From positions 620,001 through 684,000 of the forward strand of contig JBAIAA010000697.1 of NCBI GenBank assembly GCA_037893245.1: a stretch of 64,000 nt of DNA, in the 5' to 3' direction. The stretch is from Crossaster papposus. Taxonomy: Eukaryota; Echinodermata; Asteroidea; Velatida; Solasteridae. This document shows, piece by piece, positions 10,640 to 21,000 of the stretch. Made by a program: the position numbers and the translations under genes. The notes under the pieces are model-generated. The model made no database searches. It was given only the letters and a program-made list of their open reading frames with translations, and was not told where the DNA came from. How positions within the stretch are numbered: position 1 is the first letter of the stretch; each line of letters begins with the position of its first letter.

Positions 10640-11092
10640 GAGTCAGGATGGGGTGATGGTACATGTTGTAATTTCCATGTTACAAACTGTTATTTTTTAC
10701 ATCTGTGACTTTGAATAAAAACCTTCACCCCACATTTCAGTTATTGTAAGATTAGTTGAACTTCTCATTGATTTACTTAATAACCAGATGGGGATTATGT
10801 AAATTGATTATTCAAATACGGTTTGTTGAAAAAAGGAATGTCACAGATGTTGGCTACTTATTCTTCAGGTTACCCATTTACCTGAAGAATAAGTAGCCGA
10901 CATCTTGGACATTCCTTTTTTCAACAAACCGTATTTGAATAATCAATTTACATAATCCCTACCTGGGTATTAAGTAAATCAATGAGATGTTCAACTAATC
11001 TTACAATAATTGAAATGTGGGGTGACGGTTTGTATTCAAAGTCACAGATGTAAACAAATAACAGTGTGTAACAGTGTGTAACATGGAAATGA
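10640..11092. repeat. Long hairpin between left TIR and transposase
   Basis: Arms of about 210 bp (near 10663-10870 and 10880-11092) are inverse copies with a few mismatches, centred on GGCTACTTATTCTTCAGG / CCTGAAGAATAAGTAGCC with a loop of about 9 nt. It ends some 80 bp before the transposase start, so transcripts entering from the left would fold into a long double strand. Confidence 0.75.
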
Positions 11093-11170
11093 CACATAAA
11101 TGGATTAAGAATAATTTAAGAGCTGTAAGTTGTTACTCAGTCCTCATTCATCTTGGACTGACAACCAAAG

Positions 11171-12268
11171 ATGGAGAGGCCTCAGTTTTCACCACAGCAG
11201 CGTTCTTTTATGGTAACAGAATACCTTCGCAGTAACAGTGCCACTGCTGTCCTTCGGAGGTTCCGGCAGGTCTTTCCGAATGTAAGATGCCCAACACGCG
11301 CAACAGTCTACTGTAATGTCAGAAAATATCGGGAAACAGGGTCCAGTCATAACCAGAATCAAGGAAGGTCTGGGCGGAGAAGAACTGGAAGATCAGCGGA
11401 CAACATCGCAGCTGTACGCCAAGCTCTTCAAGATCACCAGGATGGTACAATTAGCAGTCGCCGTAATGGAATAGGGATTCCACATACAACCTTCAACAGG
11501 ATTACCCGACTAGACCTGACATTTCATCCCTATCAGATGATCAAGCGGCATGAACTGCTTCATGGTGATCACCAGCGTCGCTTAAGGTTTTGTCAGTGGC
11601 TGCTTCAAAGACCTGCCCGCTTCCTGGATGACTTCCTCATTGGAGATGAGTCTGGCTTCGCCTTGAATGCCCAAGTGAATACCCACAACCTGAGGGCATA
11701 TCGAGAGTAGGGACACCCTCCTGACGAGTTTCACTATGAACGTAGTAATAGCAGATTTAAGGTAACTGTTTGGGCAGGCCTCACAGGGAATGGAAACATC
11801 ATCGGACCAGTTTTCTTCGACAACAATGTCAATGGAGCTGCCTATGTCCAGATGATAGATGAGGAAGTTGTCCCTGCCCTTGACATGATTCCAAGATACC
11901 GCCGTCGTCGAAACGGTCGCTTTCAGCGTGTATGGTGGGCACAAGATGGAGCTCCTTGTCATCGTTCGAGAGCAGTGACAGAGCGTCTCACCCAGCTGTT
12001 CGGTGATCGGGTTGTTTCTTTACATCGAGATGTTGAATGGCCCCCGCGTTCCCCTGACCTTACGCCCCTGGATTTCTTCTTGTGGGGATATCTGAAGGCG
12101 AAAGTATACACTACCCCTCCAGCCAACTTGGACGAGATCAGGGGAAGAATCACCCGCAAGATGGATGACCTCAGGCGAGACAGACCAATGGTCAGGAGAG
12201 CTGTACGGGACATGATGAAGAGAGCAAGACTGTGCATCGAAAGAGAAGGTGGACATGTGGACCATTGA
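11171..12268 (+). pseudogene. IS630/Tc1/mariner-type transposase, DD41D, one internal stop
   Basis: A single frame of 366 codons starts at ATG 11171 and is interrupted only by TAG at 11708-11710. The N-terminal part (MERPQFSPQQRSFMVTEYLR...) is a helix-turn-helix DNA-binding region. Catalytic residues are Asp159 in LIGDESGF, Asp259 in AQDGAPCHRS and Asp301 in SPDLTPLDFFLWGYLK. There are 41 residues between the last two, the spacing reported for the DD41D (visitor/rosa) branch rather than DD34E Tc1 or DD34D mariner. The enzyme would cut at the element's TIRs and insert at TA. The stop falls between the first and second catalytic Asp, so the product as written would be inactive. Length is normal for the superfamily. 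Sequence after the stop stays in frame, which implies recent loss, a polymorphism or a sequencing error. Confidence 0.85.
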
Positions 12269-12419
12269 ACTGGAAGATTTCGATTTTTAGTTTCCATTAT
12301 CAGATATTTTCTCCCCTTTTTTTCTCTTACAAGATGGATGAAACAGTTGTAAAATTGAAATCTGAAAAGAAAGACTGACATGTTTATTTTACAAATTTGT
12401 GAATTTGTGTTAAACTGTA

Positions 12420-13175
12420 CACTGCAAAAACTGTGGTGTTAACATTTTAACACCAATGTTTTTTTAAATCTTTTGGAATGAAAATTGGTGTTAAAATGGA
12501 GTAAAATGATTCTTGAAGTATTAGTTTCAAATCAAATACTGGTGTTACGTAGTTTTGGTGTTAAATTTGACCTAGCGCATGCGTGTGTAAAATAAAGCCC
12601 TCTGATTGGTCGATAAGAAATTATGGGATATGTTAAGATATTTTACCATAATATGTAATTATTTGAACGATTCCATGATTAAATTTTGATTTTTGTGCAA
12701 ACATAGTTAACAATTCGCGTTACATTTTATTCGTTTTTTAAATGTTGACATTATTCATAAAAACTAGCTGTGACTTCGTCGTGGGCAAAAAAAGCGCAAT
12801 ATAAAACTTAACTAACTAACGGCAATGGCTATGTGTGTAGTACGTATTCAGTAGGAATGGGTTATTATTGTATATGGATGTGTAATGTGTAATAAGTCAT
12901 TTGTTGGTAATATTTCATAACGTAATTTGTCTATGCAGTTAATATGTACACAATTATAGTGTTAAAACAGTAAATCTTTTCGCTAGAATGACGAGCAAAT
13001 GACGTGATATCCACGTGAAATGTTGCTATCAGGGTGTACACCAAAATTGGTGTTCAAATAATTTGATTCCCAAACTGGTGTTATTCAACACCCAAATCCC
13101 TGCCCAAAATAAACACCAGGAAATAATCAAATTTGCACCATCGGTGTACAATTTAACACCACAGTTTTTGCAGTG
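12420..13175. mobile_element. 756 bp nested MITE (CACTGCAAAAACTG ends)
   Basis: TIR CACTGCAAAAACTGTGGTGT at 12420 is repeated in inverse at the right end (13156-13175). TA flanks it at 12418-12419 and 13176-13177. Several further GGTGTTAAA/TTTAACACC motifs occur inside near both ends. It sits 3' of the transposase in the larger transposon. The TA target fits a non-autonomous Tc1/mariner-type element. No coding sequence seen. Confidence 0.8.
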
Positions 13176-13221
13176 TACCGTAATTCTTGTGCGAAACTCA
13201 AGTGCTAAAATGACTGAGTTA

Positions 13222-13365
13222 TTGATTAATTACGATTTATTTATTGAATGATTAAATTGATTGAAATACTGAATGGTGATTGAATGCTTGATTGATTAAT
13301 TGATTGACCGATTGACTGATACATTGTTGATTAAGTGATTGATAGCTGAATGTTGATTGTCTAAT
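13222..13365. repeat. Degenerate TTGATTGA microsatellite
   Basis: Imperfect repeats of ATTGATTGA and related words over about 140 bp, within the right arm region of the transposon. Confidence 0.6.
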
Positions 13366-13400
13366 GAATTGTCAAGATATGCACAAGCACACCCAGGCAG

Positions 13401-13447
13401 AGAAAGAGAGAAAGAGAAAGAGAGGGGGGGGGGGGGGGGGGGGGGGG
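13401..13447. repeat. GAAA microsatellite plus G24 tract
   Basis: (GAAA/GAGA)n runs into 24 consecutive G at 13424-13447. Similar long G runs occur at 21026-21042, 21481-21504, 23987-24003 and across 29512-29730; all could form G-quadruplexes and their lengths are likely unreliable. Confidence 0.85.
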
Positions 13448-13636
13448 CATACATGTCATCTTGACCCTTATCCCATCCACCCAACAAAGTCCTACCCTAC
13501 ATTTCACCTCCCCTGCACTATGTACCATCACCCTGTCCTGACTCCCATGAACACATCACTGAGTCTACCATTGAAAGTTACATTGCTATACGCTAATAAC
13601 AAAAGCAATTCCTGTTCACTCATGCATAACATGTTA

Positions 13637-14238
13637 AGGCCCAGTCACACCGGGCTTGCGACCAGGTTACGACCTAGCTGCGACCGAAACATATTGCAAT
13701 CCTGGGCAAATCGTACAAAGAGCGTGCGACTGGTCGCAGAGGTCGTGGGTCATCGCCACAGCAAAATCAGTCGCAGCAAGGTCGATGGTCATGTTCAAAA
13801 CTTCTGACCTGCGATTCCAAATCGTAAGAGGTTGCAGACAGGTCTTACATGGTCGTACCACCAATCGTGCATGCTCGCACCACCAGTCGTGGATGATCGC
13901 GGGTCCCACAGTCGCACGATTAGTCGTGCAACTGGTTGTAGGTATACACGACTGATCGTGCGAGTGGTCGCAGGTATACACGATTGCTCGTACGATCAAT
14001 CATGGGTACCTGGGACTAGTCGCACGATTACCTACGACTGACTTTGCGATTAATCTTCTCCAATCGCTTGTGATCGCACGACCAAGCGTGCCACCAATTG
14101 TACGTACCAGTATTAAGAGCAATCACAGCATACGACCGCTATGAAGATCGTCGCAAAACATTGGCGATTGGTCGTACCTCTGCTAAATCGCACCAATCGC
14201 ATGATCTAGAAATCGTACGATCCGGTGTGACTGGGCCT
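13637..14238. mobile_element. 602 bp nested MITE, PIF/Harbinger-like
   Basis: The TIR starts AGGCCCAGTCACACCGG and the right end is its inverse. TTA flanks both sides (13634-13636 and 14239-14241). A 3 bp TTA duplication and GGCCC-type termini are typical of PIF/Harbinger MITEs. The interior is built from degenerate short words around GTGCGAC, GGTCGCA and ATCGTACGA on both strands. It interrupts the right TIR of the DD41D transposon. Confidence 0.75.
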
Positions 14239-14565
14239 TTAATCCCATAAACCACAAATTTCACTCAGCAAACCCAAACTCATCACAATTGATCATAAAT
14301 TGGTCATATCATCCTCAATTCCGTAAGCTCCAAAGGATTTACCTCTCACAAATTGGAAGGCTAATTCCTGCGCAACCTAATTTTCATACCCTTTACAAAA
14401 GTGAGCAGTGCTCACTTAAGCATGAATAATTTTCGGACTTTTTGGTGTCATATGAAAGTTGAGTTGATGAGCTTTCCATACATATAAAACTGTTCCCCCA
14501 GAACCAGATATTGTTTATTCGGCAGCCATTTCAAAAGTGTATAGTTTTTTTTGGGACGCCCTGTA

Positions 14566-15270
14566 TTTTGATAATGATTTGACCTCTAATGGGGTAGTCC
14601 CTGTACTATATGTCAAAAGAAAGTGTTACTTATATATAGCTATATTACCATTCTACATGTTCTTCAAATTATTACTGTTATTTAATTCTAAGAAGGATCT
14701 ACTGGACTTGATGCCCGACACTTTGTAAGTTCAAAAACCATTCTTGATTTTCGAATGCTATGGAAAGGCACTGAACTTAAAAAAAAAAGGAGTCGAGACC
14801 TCTTAAGAAAGCCGCAAGATCCGCCGAGGATAGTTGACCCTGATCTTTCCAGACTGCGTCGTGCAGGAACTGCACCGTTTGTTTACGCCTGGTTATTGTT
14901 TACAACTCAGTGTAGCGTTTAGGCTTATATTATATGTTTTGTTTTTTGGAAGCCCATCTGCAGTGATCCATATCTGCACCTATTTCTAAGCTCCACGGAT
15001 GCGTAAAGTGGCAGCGACCCCCGCACGGTACCACTGATCTCTATAACTGGATAGGTCGAGCGTACATTGATGGGATAGCGAGCCGTGAAGTAACCGGCGG
15101 CCATGATGGGATATTAACAACATTGCCTTCGTGCATGCAAAAGACGCGTAGACACGTCGAGAGTGAGACAGTGGCAGCAGCGATGGTGGGTACAAATGCA
15201 TTAAAATCCTTTGTAAATAAGTAAATTTATTAAATAAACTCGCAGACCGTGCGATCAGTATCTATCTTTG
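14566..15270. other. No gene found; one short shared repeat
   Basis: AT-rich at first, then more CpG-containing after 14800. CACTGATCTCTATAACTGGA and the next bases (about 15028-15062) recur at 19327-19359 in the filler at the junction of the inverted repeat. The open frame at 14537-14728 runs out of the transposon end and looks spurious. Confidence 0.5.
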
Positions 15271-15277
15271 TAAAAAA

Positions 15278-15852
15278 TGTCAGGACTACGGTTTTAAGAG
15301 AGATTTAGGAAAACATTGTTGGGCGAAAACGATATTTTCGTTTCCACATGAATTCCAGCGGGATTTTTTCATATTGTGGTCCTATCCATCATTTTATCTG
15401 AAAGAAAAACTGGGATATTTCGAAAGAACAGTAGATTTATAGATTCAGTTGGTCTAGGATACCCTTACAATATGATTGAATTCCACAATACAGGTATGTT
15501 CAGACCAATTTTGTACCCATTCCATGAAGACTGTCCCGTTGACTTGCACGTCAAACAGTTCATGGTGGTAATTTGTGTACACATTCGTACACAACCTATT
15601 GTGTCATGAACTATTTGACGTGCATAAATTTAATGTTTTGTAGAATTATCCCAATATCGCAATGATCACAGTTTTTTCTCTCACAATTCTGGAAGTGTAG
15701 AGCCACCTATTAATAATAATAATAGTATTATTAAATGCATGGTGTAGGCCAAGGCTATCATGGTGGAAGGATGTAGACACGTATTTCCAATACTTCAGAA
15801 CAATTTCACTTTCGCCCACAAATTTCTCTTAAAAACGTAGTCCTGATGACAT
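15278..15852. mobile_element. MITE-like element with inverted ends
   Basis: TGTCAGGACTACGGTTTTAA at 15279 and nearby is repeated in inverse at 15826-15850 (TTAAAAACGTAGTCCTGATG), followed inward by GGGCGAAA on both sides. A second hairpin inside (15545-15625) pairs GCACGTCAAACAGTTCATG with CATGAACTATTTGACGTGC. Target duplication not resolved. No gene. Confidence 0.55.
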
Positions 15853-16900
15853 TCCGTACAGTGCTCAAATGAAATTTCACTCTCTGAAGAAATGGGTATG
15901 CCAAATAAATTGAGAATGTTGTGTTTTTAAAATAGCGTAATGTTACAACATTCTTTCCATGGCATTTAATTTATACCTGTATATTTTTTTCTTTGTACAC
16001 TACAGCTAATTGGTTTACCCAAGTCCACTTCTTGCTACTAAGATGTCAGTCTGTACAGCTTATTACGGCTGGACAAGTCATAGGACGAACTGCTCCCATT
16101 ATGACAGAGGGACAACAGATGACAGCGAATGTCAAAACTTATTTTGTTTAACCATCAGTAAATACGGAAGCTTAATTGACCAACTACGTTGTTCAAGATA
16201 AGCTATCTCGGTGTTCCACATCCCTATAGATGTGCTGCAAATATATTGCAGAACTCTGCATCTTGGCATTTCATGTTTCAACAATATAAGTACAGATAAT
16301 AAAACAGTCGCAACAGTCACAAACCTATCTTTGTAACATGGAAATATATTGAACATGTGTTTTATGAAAACTGACAAATCTGGTTAAAATTGTATTGTTA
16401 ATATTCAAAGCAAATTATACAGATGTTAAAATGACATGGATTTACCCAGTCAGTGTTCTCCACAATCACTGGGTAGCGGCCGCCCTGTGTACATGTTACG
16501 CTGTTCTGTCATATTTTTATGCTGCCCTGTTAAAATGTTATGCCGCCCTGTCAAATTTTGCTTTTCAATCATGGTTTTATTTTTCTATCTTACAAAACAA
16601 AAATTGTGGTGTACAAATCTTTAATATTGTGTTCATATCGCACAAATATCTAGAAACACTCACAATTCAAAGTTAAAGCCGTACAAGGGTGTCCTATTAA
16701 AATTTGGCCTGTGAAGAATGCTGCCAAATGTATCTTTGCATAGTATCAACAATTATTATTCTAAAATGACATCGCAAGTTTTGTTTTGGTTTTAAATTCA
16801 TAAACAGTCGGGGGTTAATTGTTTTTTATTTGGTTTTATAACATCAGTAAACAATACATAATAAGCATATTGTTACTATGGCAGTAGTTATATGTAGTGT
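15853..16900. other. No supported feature
   Basis: AT-rich sequence. A possible 3' splice site (CTACAG) at 16006 precedes about 100 bp open in more than one frame, but no recognisable product, partner exon or donor was found. Confidence 0.4.
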
Positions 16901-17512
16901 ATGAATAAGGGAATAAATGTGTGTTCGGTCGGTTTTAATCACTCTGTTTAATACCGCTTGGAGTCTGGGTGCTGATAATTACCCGAGCCGAAGGCGAGGG
17001 TAATTATCAGCACCCAGACTCCAAGCGGTATTAAACAGAGTGATTAATACCGACCGAACACACATTTATTCCCATTCATAAATACCTTTTTTGTAAAATT
17101 CAGCCATAAAAGCCCCGAAAATCACGGAAAATTGTCGCAAGTAAATTTCGGTGTTTCGCCATTCTGTGCGTGTCAAATGACATGTTTCCGCCTCTGTCGC
17201 TCTACACAATACATGCAATAAAGCGTATTTACTAGGAACCAGACTATTACTGCTATTGGCAACCTCGTTTTCATCGTGTCAAGATGTACGCGCCCAACAC
17301 CACCCTACTATTGAAGACGATGTACGGTTGGAAATAAAGTGAGCCCTGGGGACGGGTATAATGCGACATCGCGTGACGTATTTTGCTGCCAGCTAGTTTT
17401 AAACACTTCCAGCCATGTCTTTATCGTCCGTTTAATACCGGCCACGTGACGGGCTCTCGACCAATAGGAATGCCTAAACTGTCCCAGGTATTTATGAATA
17501 AGGGAATAAAAG
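16901..17512. mobile_element. Foldback element, loop family copy 1
   Basis: Left part: a near-perfect palindrome, 16901-17080, from ATGAATAAGGGAATAAATG to CATTTATTCCCATTCAT, with arms of about 80 bp around the tip CCCGAGCCGAAGGCGAGGG (16982-17000). Right part: 17073-17500, bounded by CATAAATACC and GGTATTTATG. A rearranged inverse copy lies at 44662-45195. The right part contains CpG-rich, promoter-like sequence and GGCCACGTGACGGG. No ORF. Confidence 0.7.
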
Positions 17513-17609
17513 CATTAAGCAAAATTGAATCCATTGTGTGACTTATGTCATTATTTACACATGTGATTGATATTTTTAATTGTGATTTATTTCAAGTTTC
17601 TCAAGTTCA

Positions 17610-17662
17610 TAGTTTAAGCCATAGGGCTGTATCTTGATTATACAGCTCTATGGTTTAAGCTC
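17610..17662. repeat. Short hairpin
   Basis: GTTTAAGCCATAGGGCTGTA and its near-inverse ATACAGCTCTATGGTTTAAG form arms of about 22 bp with a short loop. Surrounding sequence to 18280 is AT-rich, and the minus-strand open frame at 17676-18089 has low-complexity composition. Confidence 0.55.
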
Positions 17663-18289
17663 AAAACCACATAATTTATTTTTTCTGTACACTTGTCCAG
17701 CAAGAATTTTTGGGACCCTTTCTAAAAAAATTACTAAACATTAGGTTGATTCCAAATCTGGACACTGCCTTAAAACCCCACGAACAAACCATGATGTGCC
17801 AATTAAATTTTCCTGAAACACACTGAAATTTTTTCAATTTTTTCAACATTTTATCATAAAACTGGCACTTGTTAGTGTCTGGATATAAAATTAAACCAAA
17901 CATTTCAAGAATTTCCTTAATCCCAAAAAACTCGTTTTTCCTTTTCCTATGGTTTGTGCATAAGGTTATGATGTGGAATTCTTTCCCCCCCCAAAAAAAA
18001 AAAATTAAAAAAAATTTAGAAGTTGGAAATTCTTGAAAATACTTGTCCGACATATCCCATAGACTTTGCACTGCATTGCATCGTCTCACACAAATGTCTC
18101 ATATCTTTTCCAAAAAATAGGCCTATTTAACATTGAAACTTGGCGTATACATGTAATTCTTGGGTGTTATTATGTTTAACTTAATTTTCCTGATCAAACT
18201 GGATTGTTTTTTTTATGTTAACTTCGTTTCCTGTGATATTACATTCGTTTTCTCGGTCTTGCGCTATACAAACGTTTGTACGCCTGCAA

Positions 18290-19325
18290 TGTTGTTAATA
18301 TCCCAATATGGCCGCTGAATCATTTCTATTAAAAATCCCATTTTGAAACAAATGATTAATCATTCCACAGCAACACGACACTCGACCCATATTCTGTTAT
18401 TTGCGTGCATTTTAATATACCTACACTTAATTGCAGAAAGTTCAAATTGAACAAAAAAAATTGGCAAGGCGGGACTCGAACCTGCGACCTCCGGAATACC
18501 GGACCGGCGTTCTACCAACTACTGATATATGTTGCCCTATGTTGTAGTATCTTTTCTTTAAGGGCGCTAGTCAGAAGTCAGAAGTCATAAACTGACGTGA
18601 ATTATCTCCTAATCACTTTTAATTATACCCCCAAATACCGTGAGCACAGCGCCATCTACGTTCAATAATAAGGCCTATTGATTAATATCAAGACGAATTT
18701 GATCTGTGAATGCTGCAACAGCCTAAACGAATTTGACATTATTAAAACAATCAAACGCTTTTACCAAACCAGTTTAGTCATTTATGGTTGAATTTTAACG
18801 TTTGCTCACCCTTTGATCAAAGTCATTGAAGCTGTTGCCGAAAGTCAGCATTCACAGATCAAATGTCAAACTTTTGTTAAATAAATTAGTCGGATATGTG
18901 CGTGAGTCGTGCACACACCAGACTAATTTATTTCACATAAGTTTGGAATTGATTGATATCATACGAATTCGATCCCAGGATGTATGTTGCCTTATAGCAA
19001 CAGCTTAGACTGTGGTGACGAATATTCAAGAGACAAAGTTTAATTAGAGTGACCAACAATTGCAATTAAATGGCAAATGACTTAATTTGTTTAGTAAAAG
19101 CGTGTGATTTTTGTGTATTTCTCTGGACGAAATTGAATGCGAGAGTTGGTTATTTTAAATGAAAATTGTTAAGAAAATAGCAGAGAAAACATATATGTTC
19201 TATTACGAGACTCCACACTGTACAACTAAATAAATTTAAGATGATATTGCAATTTATATTTTAGTGACGCCAAATACCAAACTTTATAATTGTTTTACTA
19301 ACTTCAAGGAAAGAGTGTGTTACCC
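18290..19325 (-). repeat. Composite repeat copy 2, inverted part
   Basis: Read on the minus strand this gives A module (19325 to 18540), tRNA-like box (18537 to 18461), then the start of B, the same order as copy 1. It ends abruptly at the A position matching about 330 in copy 1 and, on the other side, at the B position matching about 2425. Confidence 0.7.
18461..18537 (-). repeat. tRNA-like pol III box, copy 3
   Basis: Inverse of the box at 1496-1568, with a perfect B box (GGTTCGAGTCC on the minus strand) and a slightly altered A box. Confidence 0.65.
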
Positions 19326-19370
19326 CCACTGATCTCTATAACTGGATAGGTCGAGCGGCTCTGCACGCAA

Positions 19371-20540
19371 TAACCAGGAGCTTACACAATCGCAATGTTT
19401 AGCTCCACAATAATGACATGTGAATGATCTATTCAGAATAGCCGGACATTTTGGACACACTTATTCTATTTCTAAACATTGACTTTGATGTAATCGTTTA
19501 GTATTACTGAGCCTATACTTTGTTTCTACAAAATATAAATGTGGGGGGTGTAAGTAGCAAGGCGGGGGTACCTTGAGAGATTGGTGAATTAAAGTATCTT
19601 GCTGCCACCTTGGATGCTTACACGCGGTCTTAAACTACTTCAGAGACACCTCCCTTCCATATACAAGTGCCAAACCCTTTTCCCGAAACGAAACGACATA
19701 TTCTAGGAGCTGGCTCCCAGACTATATCAACAGAACGCCACCAACAAATAAAAGTATAGGTATAAGTATGAACGCTAAAACATATATGTTATTGAAACAA
19801 AATGCATTCAAATTCACCAACTCTCGCATTCGTGCCAGAAAAGATTTTGCACGCTTTTAATACCAAACTAGTTTAGTCATTTATCATTCAATTTCAACAT
19901 TTGGTCACCCTTTTTAAGCAGCGGGTTGAGAATATTCACTTCGGAAGTGAATGAAGGTAGTGCAATGTTTATTCCTTTCTGGGTTAAGCTGACACTTTTC
20001 CCCTAGTCAGTGTGACACGTTTACGGCTAAAACAAAACAACCTAAACAAATATTTGAGTTCTCATTGTCACTGCTTGATTGATTTATACTACGTTCCTTT
20101 CACACCCATTGTCAAGATTTCAAAGGAACAAAAAGTATCGATTCTTACTAATGCTTTAAGGTTTGAGATGAATTGAGTCCATTTATTCAGTGGTACGAGC
20201 TACTGACTTGGGTATGTAAAAGCTTTGCCCTGTCTGGTCTCAGTGTTGCGTAACCAAACAAATGGAATACAGGTTGGGTTAAATAGGGGCGTTTTTAATG
20301 CCCAGTCCGTTGGACATCGAAGTCATTTGCTGCCATACGTTCTTGCGCGTCGGGTGTTTCTGCTATTAAACTCCACCAAAGTGTCTCTTCCAGTGATTAT
20401 GATCCGTACACATTTTTGAGTAAAAATACGTTGGAGATAATGTTGTGTGACCCTCAAGAACTGACCCGCCAATTTATTTCGATGGTGATTCAAACCAGTA
20501 TTTTTCGGACATATCCGATGACGATTTTTACTCCGATGAG
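19371..20540 (+). repeat. Composite repeat copy 2, B module with empty sites
   Basis: Picks up the B module in + orientation at the point matching 2439 and runs on through the parts matching 3171/6663 and 6823/9803 without interruption. It therefore preserves the unoccupied targets of the 3.5 kb element (20086/20087) and of the LINE (AACCAAA at 20252-20258). Confidence 0.75.
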
Positions 20541-21000
20541 GATTTATACTAAAAGCGGCGGATTCGAAGGTGAATAAGCTTCCTACATTCACGGATGATT
20601 TGGACCCCTTGTAACAGATCAGGAAATGATGGAAAATAAGAAAAGGTAACAAGAATTGTTTTCCTCTCAAAAGTTGGCGTATATTTCAGCCGTCGGTGTA
20701 TCTGGCAAGGGCAGACCAGAGCTACCAAAAAACAATTCTACTGTCATTTTTGTACAGGATTTTGAATTATGTGTTTAATATTTCATTTACCTATCAATTA
20801 TATCAACAAATTGGTGATTAACACTGAGTATGAAGAAACCCAAGCTAACATTTGACCAACGCGTGTTCAAGACGTGCGTTGCTATTAATATGAAGCAAGA
20901 AATGAGACGGAGGGCCCCCTCCTTTGTGGTGGTAATTGCGCTAGCGGAATTGTGTTGTGGTTTCTTAGGAATGCTTTTAGGTTCTTAGGTGAAGTGGGTA
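20541..21000. other. No supported feature
   Basis: Short stretch between the composite repeat and the duplicated promoter block. The minus-strand open frame overlapping its start (20323-20670) straddles the repeat edge and is not credible. Confidence 0.4.

Larger units (their letters stand above)
10257..14563 (+). mobile_element. Tc1/mariner-type transposon (DD41D) with long TIRs
   Basis: The left end CAGGGCGTCCCAAAAAAAAC and the inverse of the right end (14544-14563) agree over their first 20 or so bases. TA lies at 10255-10256 and 14564-14565. The inverted repeat goes on for about 430 bp: 10257-10690 pairs with 13495-14563 once a nested 602 bp element is removed. The transposase is at 11171-12268. 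Two later MITEs (12420-13175 and 13637-14238) sit inside, so the original element was about 2.95 kb. Confidence 0.88.

Noticed and set aside
16010-16201. Possible exon after CTACAG at 16006
   Set aside because: Two or three frames are partly open, none resembles a known protein, and no donor or partner exon could be paired with it.
17676-18089. A minus-strand ORF of 137 codons
   Set aside because: Its Phe/Lys-rich composition and poly-A/T runs indicate chance openness in AT-rich DNA.
20323-20670. A minus-strand ORF of 115 codons
   Set aside because: It crosses the repeat boundary, and the matching frame in the copy at 9829-10071 diverges by frameshift; no motif. An acidic + frame in the same place (SDISDDDFYSDEDLY) is also isolated.
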